The notes below the pieces were generated by a model. It made no database searches. It saw nothing but the letters and a program-made list of their open reading frames with translations, and was not told the origin of the DNA. 21,198 nucleotides of DNA from an uncultured Bacteroidota bacterium (lineage in GTDB: Bacteria > Bacteroidota > Bacteroidia > Chitinophagales > Saprospiraceae): NCBI GenBank assembly GCA_937876435.1, contig CALEIL010000050.1, forward strand, positions 1 through 21,198. The letters run 5' to 3'. A program made the translations under genes and the position numbers. Each line of letters starts with the position of its first letter. Position 1 is the first letter of the stretch. Of the stretch, positions 7,567 through 14,088 are shown piece after piece.

Positions 7567-7806
7567 TTAATTATTCCGAAGCGCATGGATCAGCTCCTTC
7601 TTGCTCATACCGGAACGTCCCTCTATACCGACCTCCCTGGCTTTGTCATAAAGCTCTTTTTTGGTTCGGTCTTCATAATCTTTGGACCTTCCGCCTTTCT
7701 TACCGGAATTGGGCGTATTGGCAATCCGGGCTGCTTTTTGCTTGCTATAACCCTCGTCTCTCAAGGCTTCGTACTTGTCTTCGTCTTTGATTCTTGGATC
7801 TGGCAT
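7567..7806 (-). CDS. Small SAP/Rho-N-like protein
   Basis: A 79-residue, highly charged protein. The N-terminal half contains KYEALRDEGYSKQKAARIANTP, a pattern known from small Bacteroidota and Halobacteria proteins (DUF7218-like). After a Gly/Lys-rich linker, the C-terminal ~35 residues (TKKELYDKAREVGIEGRSGMSKKELIHALRN) form the helix-loop-helix of SAP or Rho termination factor N-terminal motifs, which bind nucleic acid. It may be a small DNA/RNA-binding or stress protein. There is no partner in an operon: the neighbouring hydrolase converges and the gene on the other side diverges. I am confident it is a real gene and less so about its role. Confidence 0.75.
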   Translation of the reverse strand: MPDPRIKDEDKYEALRDEGYSKQKAARIANTPNSGKKGGRSKDYEDRTKKELYDKAREVGIEGRSGMSKKELIHALRNN

Positions 7807-7880
7807 ATCATTTTGATTTTAAGATGATCAAATGAAGTTCCGTTCCAGCGTTTGAACTTTACGAAACTCCTTTTACCCGG

Positions 7881-7901
7881 CGATATGAGCAGGTCATATC
7901 G
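7881..7901. promoter_or_regulatory. Perfect 8-bp inverted repeat with 5-nt spacer, operator-like
   Basis: CGATATGA (7881-7888) and TCATATCG (7894-7901) are exact reverse complements around GCAGG. The 21-bp dyad lies in the 288-bp gap between two divergent genes (small SAP-like protein, minus; exported nuclease-like protein, plus). It has no T-tract. A binding site for a dimeric regulator is plausible, but no regulator gene is nearby. Confidence 0.4.
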
Positions 7902-8094
7902 TTTCAGTCGGGAATATAGCCCGTTCCAATTTGGCGGCCTGAAGCGGAAATAAATCCAATGTTCCGCCCAGCGTAAAGAATATAAAACGGTATCCGATCG
8001 TACAAAATTATATTTTTTCAAGGCTCCGGAAAACATTTTCAGCCCGGGAATATTTCAAGTAGGAACGTCCTCCGCAAAAGAAATTTTCTCCGTT

Positions 8095-8511
8095 ATGACC
8101 CCATCGACACTTCACTTCCCCATTCATTTACTGACGCTTATTTTTTTCGTCTTAACGACATCCGCCTATACCCAATCCAGCCCCCGATACGAAAAAGATT
8201 ACGCCGATTATATCCAGTCATTGATCGGCGGGGAACGGGAAGTTCAGGTGGTGGGAGGACGGGCTGATCTGGTTACGGAAGACTACGCCATCGAAATAGA
8301 ATGGGCTCCCAAATGGAAAGAAGCGATCGGACAATGTCTGTGGTATGCCATGAATACGAGAAAGAAACCCGGTATTATTTTGATAATTGAGCATCCGAAT
8401 CAATATAAATACTTTCAACAACTGAATTCAGCGCTGGAATTCGCCAATCTCGATAAATCGATCAGAGTGCACGCCTTCCCGTATGATTTTGAAACTTTGA
8501 TGGGAAAATAG
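8095..8511 (+). CDS. Exported protein with PD-(D/E)XK nuclease-like pattern
   Basis: A 138-residue protein. Residues 1-26 form a signal peptide (hydrophobic core 12-22, cleavage after AYT with Gln27 at +1). The mature part is short and reads like the core of a PD-(D/E)XK fold: a helix (YEKDYADYIQSLI), a strand ending in GGRAD58LV, a strand AIE67IE69W with K73 close by, a helix with Q80-x3-Y84 (the QxxxY motif of RecB-like nucleases), then the strand GIILIIEHP. Exact placement of the catalytic Lys is unclear, because the usual E-x-K is E-I-E here. Export of such a domain is uncommon, and a loss of activity is possible. The gene stands alone, with about 280 bp upstream and 440 bp downstream to the next genes. 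Confidence 0.65.
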   Translation: MTPSTLHFPIHLLTLIFFVLTTSAYTQSSPRYEKDYADYIQSLIGGEREVQVVGGRADLVTEDYAIEIEWAPKWKEAIGQCLWYAMNTRKKPGIILIIEHPNQYKYFQQLNSALEFANLDKSIRVHAFPYDFETLMGK

Positions 8512-8876
8512 TAGAAAATTCTACTGAAACCCGTGCAATGCATTCTTATCAAATCACCCTATCCGATGAATACCGCCCTGGAATACATCCTCCTGAAGTT
8601 TGTCAAAATTTCATCTCACGGAATACAGAAGTATCGATCATAATCACTCGCATTGGAATCTGTTCCAGAACTGTTCCAACTTTGAAAAATGCATAAAGCA
8701 TAATCGATCACTTAATATAACCCTTTCTAAAATCCTACCCGAAAATGATTTTATCTCAGTACCTAAACCAACATGAGTGAACATCGTTCTCACCGGTCTT
8801 GGGACCCTTTTATGATCGGACAGCATACCAATTACCCCACCTTTCTTATTCTCATTTTGCTTCTAATTTTCAAATA
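8512..8876. other. Gene-free gap upstream of the Moco operon
   Basis: I find no supported gene here. Short frames on both strands (for example 8644-8826 minus, 8773-8955 plus) lack family features, and the latter runs through the moeA promoter. The gap turns strongly A+T-rich toward its right end, where the regulatory region of moeA begins. Confidence 0.5.
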
Positions 8877-8892
8877 TAAGTATTTTTACTTA
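8877..8892. promoter_or_regulatory. 6-4-6 dyad just upstream of the moeA promoter, possible CRP/FNR-type site
   Basis: TAAGTA (8877-8882), TTTT, TACTTA (8887-8892) form a perfect inverted repeat centred about 50 bp upstream of the expected transcription start of moeA. Symmetric half-sites separated by 4 bp are the layout used by FNR-type regulators. The sequence itself is not the FNR consensus. A weak RNA hairpin or chance in A+T-rich DNA are the alternatives. Confidence 0.35.
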
Positions 8893-8900
8893 GTTCATTC

Positions 8901-8930
8901 TTGTTTATTACGTATATACACGTATATTTG
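8901..8930 (+). promoter_or_regulatory. Bacteroidota consensus promoter of the Moco operon
   Basis: TTG at 8901-8903, then exactly 19 bp, then TATATTTG at 8923-8930: an ideal match to the Bacteroidota promoter TTG-N19-TAnnTTTG. The moeA start codon is 21 nt downstream, leaving a very short 5' leader. The spacer and -7 box contain ACGTATAT twice (8910-8917 and 8920-8927), one helical turn apart. Confidence 0.85.
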
Positions 8931-8951
8931 TGTAAGCAAAAAACAATCATC

Positions 8952-10130
8952 ATGATATCAGTCGATCAAGCCTTCGATCTTATTCAGTCGCAAACACCCT
9001 TGAGCCAATCTATCGCCACCCCGGTGTCAGACGCCCTGAATCATGTACTTTGGAAACCCGTCACAGCCCCATTCCATCTGCCCTCTTTCCGTCAATCCGC
9101 CATGGATGGGTACGCCATACAACTTTCATCCAACCACTACGTAGTGTCCGGTACGTCCCAAGCCGGAGACTCCCGAAAAATCCGGTTAACCGAAGGCCAC
9201 GCCTGCCGAATATTTACCGGGGCCCTGGTTCCTGAAAATGCCGATACGGTGGTCGTCCAGGAGCACGTGCAACCCAGCAACGGACTGATATCCGTTCTCA
9301 AGCTCCCCGAAAAGGGAGCCAACATCCGCGCCATCGGAGAACAAACAAGGAAGGGACACACGCTTCTTCCAGCCAACCACCGGCTCACTCCAGCCAGCAT
9401 TGGTTTACTGGCCGCCTTTGGGATTGAAGAGGTATCCGTTTATAAAAAACCATCGGTGGGAATTCTCGTGACCGGAAATGAACTACTGACACCCGGGGAA
9501 GTCCTGGCCGATGGAAAAATATACGACAGCAATTCGATCATGTTGCGTTCTGCTCTGATCCAACAGGGAATAGAGGATATCACCATCCACCGCGTCCCGG
9601 ACGAACTCCATGCCATCGCAGCGACCATAGGAAAAATGCTCGACTCCTGCGATATCCTGGTCCTGTCAGGGGGCATTTCCGTGGGGGACTACGACTTCGT
9701 GCGGGAGGCTCTGACCCTCAATAAAGTGGATGAAATCTTTTACAAAGTGAAACAAAAGCCAGGTAAACCATTGTGGTTTGGTCAAAAGGATCGCAGCATC
9801 GTATTCGGACTTCCCGGAAACCCAGCATCCGCCCTGACCTGCTATTACCTCTACGTAGGTCCGGCCATCGCTCAGATGACAGGCCAGCCATATTCGGGAG
9901 AAAGATGGCACATGGCCAGCGTCACCACTCCCATTCACTCTCCCGGGAACAGAGCACTATTTCTAAAAGCAATGCATCACCAGGGAAGTATACATATCCT
10001 GGGACAACAAAACTCCTCGATGCTTCTGAGTTATACCCAGGCGAACGCCCTGGCCTACGTCCCTGAAAAAATTTCCGCTTTGAAAAAAGGTGATCCCATA
10101 CAATTCCTCACACTTCTCCCAATCAATTGA
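8952..10130 (+). CDS. moeA: Molybdopterin molybdenumtransferase MoeA
   Basis: A 392-residue protein, normal for MoeA. I chose the ATG at 8952 (MISVDQAFDLI) because the frame upstream of it overlaps the promoter. MoeA inserts molybdate into adenylated molybdopterin in the cytoplasm. Motifs are in family order: PSFRQSAMDGYA (residues 44-55), IFTGALVPENADTVVVQE, VTGNELLTPGEVLADGKIYDSNS, then the MPT-binding LSGGISVGDYDFV, and KPGKPLWFG with VFGLPGNPASA. The C-terminal beta-barrel domain follows (SPGNRALFLKA). It is the first gene of the Moco operon and starts 21 nt after a consensus -7 box. The TSUP transporter follows after 22 nt. Confidence 0.97.
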   Translation: MISVDQAFDLIQSQTPLSQSIATPVSDALNHVLWKPVTAPFHLPSFRQSAMDGYAIQLSSNHYVVSGTSQAGDSRKIRLTEGHACRIFTGALVPENADTVVVQEHVQPSNGLISVLKLPEKGANIRAIGEQTRKGHTLLPANHRLTPASIGLLAAFGIEEVSVYKKPSVGILVTGNELLTPGEVLADGKIYDSNSIMLRSALIQQGIEDITIHRVPDELHAIAATIGKMLDSCDILVLSGGISVGDYDFVREALTLNKVDEIFYKVKQKPGKPLWFGQKDRSIVFGLPGNPASALTCYYLYVGPAIAQMTGQPYSGERWHMASVTTPIHSPGNRALFLKAMHHQGSIHILGQQNSSMLLSYTQANALAYVPEKISALKKGDPIQFLTLLPIN

Positions 10131-10152
10131 TGCCTATTAAAATGAGCGACCG

Positions 10153-10899
10153 ATGATCGAAATTCTCCAGGAACAATTTTTCTTAGCCGGTATGATCCTA
10201 CTGGCCGTCTCCTTTTTCTATTCCAGCGTGGGACACGGAGGGGCCAGTGCGTATCTCGCCATATTTGTCCTGTGGAACATCCCTACCGAACTTATTCGAC
10301 CCACTGCTTTGATGATGAATATCGCGGTTTCGGTTATTTCCTTTGCGCTGTTTGCCAAAGCACAGCATTTCCGATGGAAACTCTTTCTCCCCTTTGCGCT
10401 CACTTCCATCCCGGCCGCCTTCGTGGGAGGAATGATATCGATCGACGCCGGATGGTACAAAATAATACTCGCTGTCTTCATCCTACTCGCCATCCTACCC
10501 ATCACAGGTATGGGGAACCAAACGACAGAATCAAAACCCATAAATATTACGCTGGCCCGGGGTATCGGCATCCTCATCGGTCTTTCCTCCGGCCTGATTG
10601 GGATAGGCGGCGGCATAATCCTAAGTCCGGTCATCCTGCTATTGAGATGGGGAAATCTGAAACAAACCGCGGCGGTCTCTGCCCTATTTATACTGGTCAA
10701 TTCCATCTCCGGATTAATCGGCCATCTGATCCAGGTGGGAACCATGGCCACAGCGGGGCTCGACATCATCCCCTTCGTGCTGATCGGTTCCATCCTGGGC
10801 TCCTTTTACGGAAGTCAGAGATTGCCCACTTACAAACTTCTGTACGTTCTCCAATTTGTGATGGTCATGGCGTGCTTCAAACTCATCATTTTTCCATGA
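10153..10899 (+). CDS. TauE/SafE (TSUP) family membrane transporter
   Basis: A 248-residue polytopic inner-membrane protein with about eight hydrophobic segments. It shows the internal duplication typical of TSUP proteins: the first half contains SSVGHGGAS near residue 30, and the second contains the matching SGLIGIGGGIILSP near residue 150. The family moves sulfur-containing organic anions or sulfite; some members are tied to sulfur handling. Here it is inside the Moco operon, between moeA and mobA, and its stop overlaps the mobA start (ATGA, 10896-10899). A role in exporting sulfite or in oxyanion balance during cofactor synthesis is an inference. No classical ModABC molybdate transporter is seen in the window. 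The family call is firm; the substrate is not. Confidence 0.9.
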   Translation: MIEILQEQFFLAGMILLAVSFFYSSVGHGGASAYLAIFVLWNIPTELIRPTALMMNIAVSVISFALFAKAQHFRWKLFLPFALTSIPAAFVGGMISIDAGWYKIILAVFILLAILPITGMGNQTTESKPINITLARGIGILIGLSSGLIGIGGGIILSPVILLLRWGNLKQTAAVSALFILVNSISGLIGHLIQVGTMATAGLDIIPFVLIGSILGSFYGSQRLPTYKLLYVLQFVMVMACFKLIIFP

Positions 10900-11477
10900 T
10901 ATCCCCACAAAATATCGCAATATACATCCTATGCGGTGGTCAAAGCCGCCGAATGGGCCTGAATAAAAGTTTTATGCACTGGCATGGAAAGTCGTTTCTG
11001 GAGTGGAGCATCGAAGCCGCTAGACCGTTATCTGATCGCATCACATTGGTAGGCAATGACGAAACTTATCACCAGTTTGGACTACCCGTTATCCACGATG
11101 TGTACCCCGGCGCCGGACCAGCCGCCGGTATCCACGCTGCCCTCCTGACCTCGAAGTATCCATCCAATCTTATCCTGAGCTGTGACAATCCCCTGATCAC
11201 CTCCGATCTCCTCCGGTTTCTCCTGGATCACTCTTCGGAAATGGATGGAGTGAATTACCTGAGAAAAGACCAGGGAGACTACCCATTGATCGGGGTGTAT
11301 CAGAAAAGAATGTCCGATCACTTTGAGCGGCATCTCGGCAACGGGAACAATCAGTTGATGAAGATCATCCGGTCACATCGATACCAGGCGCATGATCCTC
11401 CCATCCAATATCACCATCAGGTTCAAAACATAAACACCCCGGGCGATTTTGCCAGATTACTAAATACATCGCAATGA
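10896..11477 (+). CDS. mobA: Molybdenum cofactor guanylyltransferase MobA-like
   Basis: A 193-residue nucleotidyltransferase. The start is the ATG at 10896, which overlaps the TSUP stop (ATGA). The frame stays open further upstream, but that stretch lies wholly inside the transporter gene. The N-terminal GTP-binding loop reads LCGGQSRRMGLNKS, against the usual L-A-G-G-x-S-x-R-M-G-x-D-K, with Asn replacing Asp. Then come DVYPGAGPAAGI and the metal-site motif SCDNPLI (usual CDMP). MobA joins GMP to Mo-molybdopterin to make the bis-MGD form. The enzyme next door in the nitrate operon belongs to the NasA/Nap-type family that needs bis-MGD, so the two fit together. Confidence 0.93.
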   Translation: MISPQNIAIYILCGGQSRRMGLNKSFMHWHGKSFLEWSIEAARPLSDRITLVGNDETYHQFGLPVIHDVYPGAGPAAGIHAALLTSKYPSNLILSCDNPLITSDLLRFLLDHSSEMDGVNYLRKDQGDYPLIGVYQKRMSDHFERHLGNGNNQLMKIIRSHRYQAHDPPIQYHHQVQNINTPGDFARLLNTSQ

Positions 11478-11710
11478 TACTAGTAAAATACTTTGGTCAG
11501 GTGGCAGAGCAGACTCAATGCACCTCCGAAACATTCGATCTTCCCACTGCCGGATTGTCGGAACTGATCCAGTACCTCGCTCAAAAGTACCCGCTGGACC
11601 TGACTTCGGTTCGGTATGCCATCAATTACGAAATGGTCACGCATACAGAGAATATCACCCTCTCACACGATGACGAAGTGGCCGTATTACCACCATTTGC
11701 AGGAGGATAA
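11474..11710 (+). CDS. moaD: Molybdopterin synthase sulfur-carrier subunit MoaD
   Basis: A 78-residue ubiquitin-like protein ending in the required Gly-Gly (LPPFAGG). The opening strand (ILVKYFGQVAEQ), LSELIQYLAQKYP and the pre-C-terminal DDEVAVLPP match MoaD. MoeB adenylates the C-terminal glycine, which is then loaded with sulfur as a thiocarboxylate; MoaD with MoaE then turns cPMP into molybdopterin. Its start overlaps the mobA stop by 4 nt (11474-11477), and the gene that activates it starts 2 nt after its stop. Confidence 0.95.
   Translation: MILVKYFGQVAEQTQCTSETFDLPTAGLSELIQYLAQKYPLDLTSVRYAINYEMVTHTENITLSHDDEVAVLPPFAGG
11701..11706 (+). promoter_or_regulatory. Shine-Dalgarno sequence of moeB embedded in the MoaD Gly-Gly codons
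   Basis: AGGAGG at 11701-11706 lies 6 nt before the moeB ATG at 11713, an ideal Shine-Dalgarno. It is formed by the codons GCA GGA GGA of the essential MoaD C-terminus. Such sites are scarce in Bacteroidota, and the other genes here lack a comparable one. Confidence 0.6.
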
Positions 11711-11712
11711 CC

Positions 11713-12750
11713 ATGAACAGATATTCAAAACAAATTCAACTGGAAGGCATCGGCATAGAAGGGCAGGAAAAATTGTCAAACGCCCGGGTTTTAGTGGTAG
11801 GCTCCGGTGGGCTGGGCTGCGCGGTGATTCCCTATCTGGCCGGAGCTGGCGTAGGAACTATCGGGATAGCAGAGGGTGACGTGGTAGAAACGTCCAATCT
11901 ACACCGGCAGATTATCTATAAAGAAAATGATCTGGGATTCTCCAAAGCTAAGAAAGCAGCGACATTCATACAGGGCTTGAATTCTGAAATTGAGGCGCAC
12001 GCTTATTCTTTGTTTTTGACCGGGGAGAATGCAAAATCCATATTCACCTCCTACGATATCATCGTGGATGCTACCGATTCGATTCCCGTCAGGCTGATGA
12101 TCAATGAAACAGCGGAACATCTCGGCCAACCCGTGGTGTACGCGTCCGTTTACAAATACGAAGCCCAACTTTCGGTTTTCAACTATCAGGATGGCCCCAC
12201 CTACAGCGATGTTTTTGGAACGGACAATCGATTCCTGTCCAATTGTGTCGAGGTGGGCGTATTGGGTACTACGGTGGGAATTATTGGCACGATGCAGGCC
12301 CATGAGGTACTGAAAATGATATTGGGGATAGGCCGGGTGTTGTCAGGAAAATTACTCGTGTACAATGGGCTGACCAATGAACAAAACGTCTTTACAATCA
12401 AAAAACGAGAACGGGCAGAAGAACAAGATAAAAAGTCAGCTCTGAACGATTCCCTGCCCTGCCTGGTGTCAGCGGAAGAAGCATTTGCATCAGAAAACAC
12501 GGAGATTATCGATATCCGGGAATCGGTGGAAGAACCCCATTTCGATTCGGAAATTGTGAAAAGAGTCCCCTTTTCCATACTCGGTCCGTATATGAAGACC
12601 ATCCCGACGGACCGACCCGTCTACTTTTTGTGTCAGACAGGGATGAGAAGTCTTTTGGCTGCGCGGCAATACAGAAATCAGGGTTATCAGGCAAAAAGCA
12701 TCGAAGGCGGAATAATTCAAATCCAAAAACAATGGACGTATGAAACATAA
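11713..12750 (+). CDS. moeB: MoeB/ThiF-type adenylyltransferase fused to a rhodanese domain
   Basis: A 345-residue protein. Residues 1 to about 240 form an E1-like ATP-binding domain: GSGGLG (30-35), the NLHRQI motif (62-67), a DATDS motif and the NC178VEVGVLG loop with the conserved catalytic-loop cysteine. From about 255 a rhodanese domain follows, with the loop C307-Q-T-G-M-R-S that would carry the persulfide. The E1 part adenylates MoaD's C-terminal glycine and the rhodanese part would deliver sulfur, as in MOCS3/Uba4. The zinc cysteines normally found in E1 proteins of this type are gone: the GPCYRC position reads GPT163YSD166, and no second C-x2-C pair follows. The gene lies 2 nt after moaD and overlaps moaE by 11 nt. 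Confidence 0.92.
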   Translation: MNRYSKQIQLEGIGIEGQEKLSNARVLVVGSGGLGCAVIPYLAGAGVGTIGIAEGDVVETSNLHRQIIYKENDLGFSKAKKAATFIQGLNSEIEAHAYSLFLTGENAKSIFTSYDIIVDATDSIPVRLMINETAEHLGQPVVYASVYKYEAQLSVFNYQDGPTYSDVFGTDNRFLSNCVEVGVLGTTVGIIGTMQAHEVLKMILGIGRVLSGKLLVYNGLTNEQNVFTIKKRERAEEQDKKSALNDSLPCLVSAEEAFASENTEIIDIRESVEEPHFDSEIVKRVPFSILGPYMKTIPTDRPVYFLCQTGMRSLLAARQYRNQGYQAKSIEGGIIQIQKQWTYET

Positions 12751-13171
12751 AATATTGATCCAGGGTGCCATATCCACCCAAATGATCGCCGACTCGATCG
12801 CTGCGCACCAACAGAAAACCCACATTGGCGCCCACAATATTTTTCTGGGTCAGGTGAGGGCGGACCAAATCGGGAGTAATCCCGTCACGGGAATCGAATA
12901 CGAAGCCTATCCCGAAATGACGGAAAAAACAATCGCTGCTCTCCGGGAGTACGCCATTGAAAAATACAACCTGACCTGTCTCCATATTTATCACAGCGTG
13001 GGGAGGGTCCGTGCGGGTGAAATCTGCTTTTTCGTATTCGTTTCGGCCAGCCACCGAAAACAGGTGTACGCAGCCACTGAGGATATCGTGAATAAGGTCA
13101 AGGAAGACGTGCCCATTTTTGGGAAAGAATGGGTGGCAGAACAGGAATTTTTCTGGAAACAAAATACATAA
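12740..13171 (+). CDS. moaE: Molybdopterin synthase catalytic subunit MoaE
   Basis: A 143-residue protein whose start overlaps the end of moeB by 11 nt. MoaE features are clear: GAHNIFLGQVRAD near the start, IEYEAYPEM, HSVGRVRAGEICFFVFVSASHR, and the active-site segment K121-E-D-V-P-I-F-G-K129-E, matching the two catalytic lysines of the family (K119 and K126 in E. coli). MoaE with two thiocarboxylated MoaD subunits inserts the dithiolene sulfurs into cPMP. The length is normal for the family. The moaC fusion starts 2 nt after its stop. Confidence 0.96.
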   Translation: MKHKILIQGAISTQMIADSIAAHQQKTHIGAHNIFLGQVRADQIGSNPVTGIEYEAYPEMTEKTIAALREYAIEKYNLTCLHIYHSVGRVRAGEICFFVFVSASHRKQVYAATEDIVNKVKEDVPIFGKEWVAEQEFFWKQNT

Positions 13172-13173
13172 TT

Positions 13174-14088
13174 ATGGTTGATATAACACACAAACGAAAT
13201 ACGCTGCGTACCGCCATCGCAGAAGCTACGGTTCACATGGGATCCCCGGCCACGATTCAGGCCATACGGGACCATCAGGTACCCAAAGGCAATGTCCTCG
13301 ACATCGCCAGATCCGCAGGGTATTTTGCCGTCAAAAATACGTCCAGCGCGATACCCGATTGCCATCCTTTGCCGGTGGAATATACCGACGTGCGGTACGA
13401 GTTTTCGGAAACGACCATCCGCATTATCCTGACGGTCAAAACCGTATATAAAACCGGCGTCGAGGTGGAAGCGATGCACGGAGCCGCGGTAGTCGCCCTG
13501 ACCATGTACGACATGCTCAAACCTATCGACAAAAACGTCGAAATAAAGAATATCCGGTTAATGGAGAAAAAAGGAGGGAAAAGTGATTTTATGTCACGAC
13601 CCGAACACCTTTCAGCCAGCGTCATAGTATGTTCTGATTCGATTTCGGCCGGCGGAAAGACCGATCGCGCGGGTCTGGCCATTCAGGAAAAACTTAAAAC
13701 GTATGGGGTGTCGATTAACGATTACCTTATCATTCCCGATGACCTGGAAGAGATCCGATCGCAGGTGCTTGATAAAGTGGATAAGTCCCATTTGATTATT
13801 TTCACCGGAGGCACGGGGCTTTCAGCGCGCGATAACACACCCGAAGCCCTGGAACCTCTGATCGAAAGGAGAATACCGGGGATCGAAGAAGCCATCAGGG
13901 CTTACGGTCAGGAGCGCACGCCTTACTCCATGTTGTCCCGCAGCGTGGCGGGCACTATTGGCCATACACTGATCCTGGCCCTTCCGGGTTCTACCCGGGG
14001 TGCCATCGAATCGATGGATGCGGTTTTCCCGTCGATCCTGCATATTTTCCGAATTCTGAGAGGTTCAAAACACTACCAGCATGAGTAA
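13174..14088 (+). CDS. moaCB: MoaC-MogA/MoaB fusion protein
   Basis: A 304-residue bifunctional protein. I chose the ATG at 13174 (MVDITHKRNTLRTA), where MoaC proteins normally begin; an earlier in-frame ATG at 13129 is inside moaE. Residues 1 to about 142 are MoaC (cPMP synthase): VLDIARSAGYFAVK54NT, then the C63HPL motif, KTGVEVEAMHGAAVVALTMYDMLK and the closing MEKKGGKSD. Residues about 148-304 are a MogA/MoaB-type molybdopterin adenylyltransferase: SVIVCSDSISAG, FTGGTGLSARDNTPEA and the C-terminal LPGSTRGAIES. MoaC works second in the pathway and the MogA/MoaB domain much later, so the fusion does not join consecutive steps. Similar fusions are known in several bacteria. It overlaps moaA by 8 nt. 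Confidence 0.95.
   Translation: MVDITHKRNTLRTAIAEATVHMGSPATIQAIRDHQVPKGNVLDIARSAGYFAVKNTSSAIPDCHPLPVEYTDVRYEFSETTIRIILTVKTVYKTGVEVEAMHGAAVVALTMYDMLKPIDKNVEIKNIRLMEKKGGKSDFMSRPEHLSASVIVCSDSISAGGKTDRAGLAIQEKLKTYGVSINDYLIIPDDLEEIRSQVLDKVDKSHLIIFTGGTGLSARDNTPEALEPLIERRIPGIEEAIRAYGQERTPYSMLSRSVAGTIGHTLILALPGSTRGAIESMDAVFPSILHIFRILRGSKHYQHE

Noticed and set aside
7761..8036. 91-codon minus-strand frame upstream of the SAP-like gene
   Set aside because: Overlaps the better-supported 79-residue gene in another frame and covers the 21-bp dyad.
8512..8951. Possible Moco riboswitch ahead of moeA
   Set aside because: The promoter lies only 21 nt before the start codon, leaving no room for a riboswitch in the leader.
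8773..8955. 60-codon frame with a hydrophobic stretch, possible small membrane protein
   Set aside because: It runs through the moeA promoter and dyad; the hydrophobicity comes from A+T-rich regulatory DNA.
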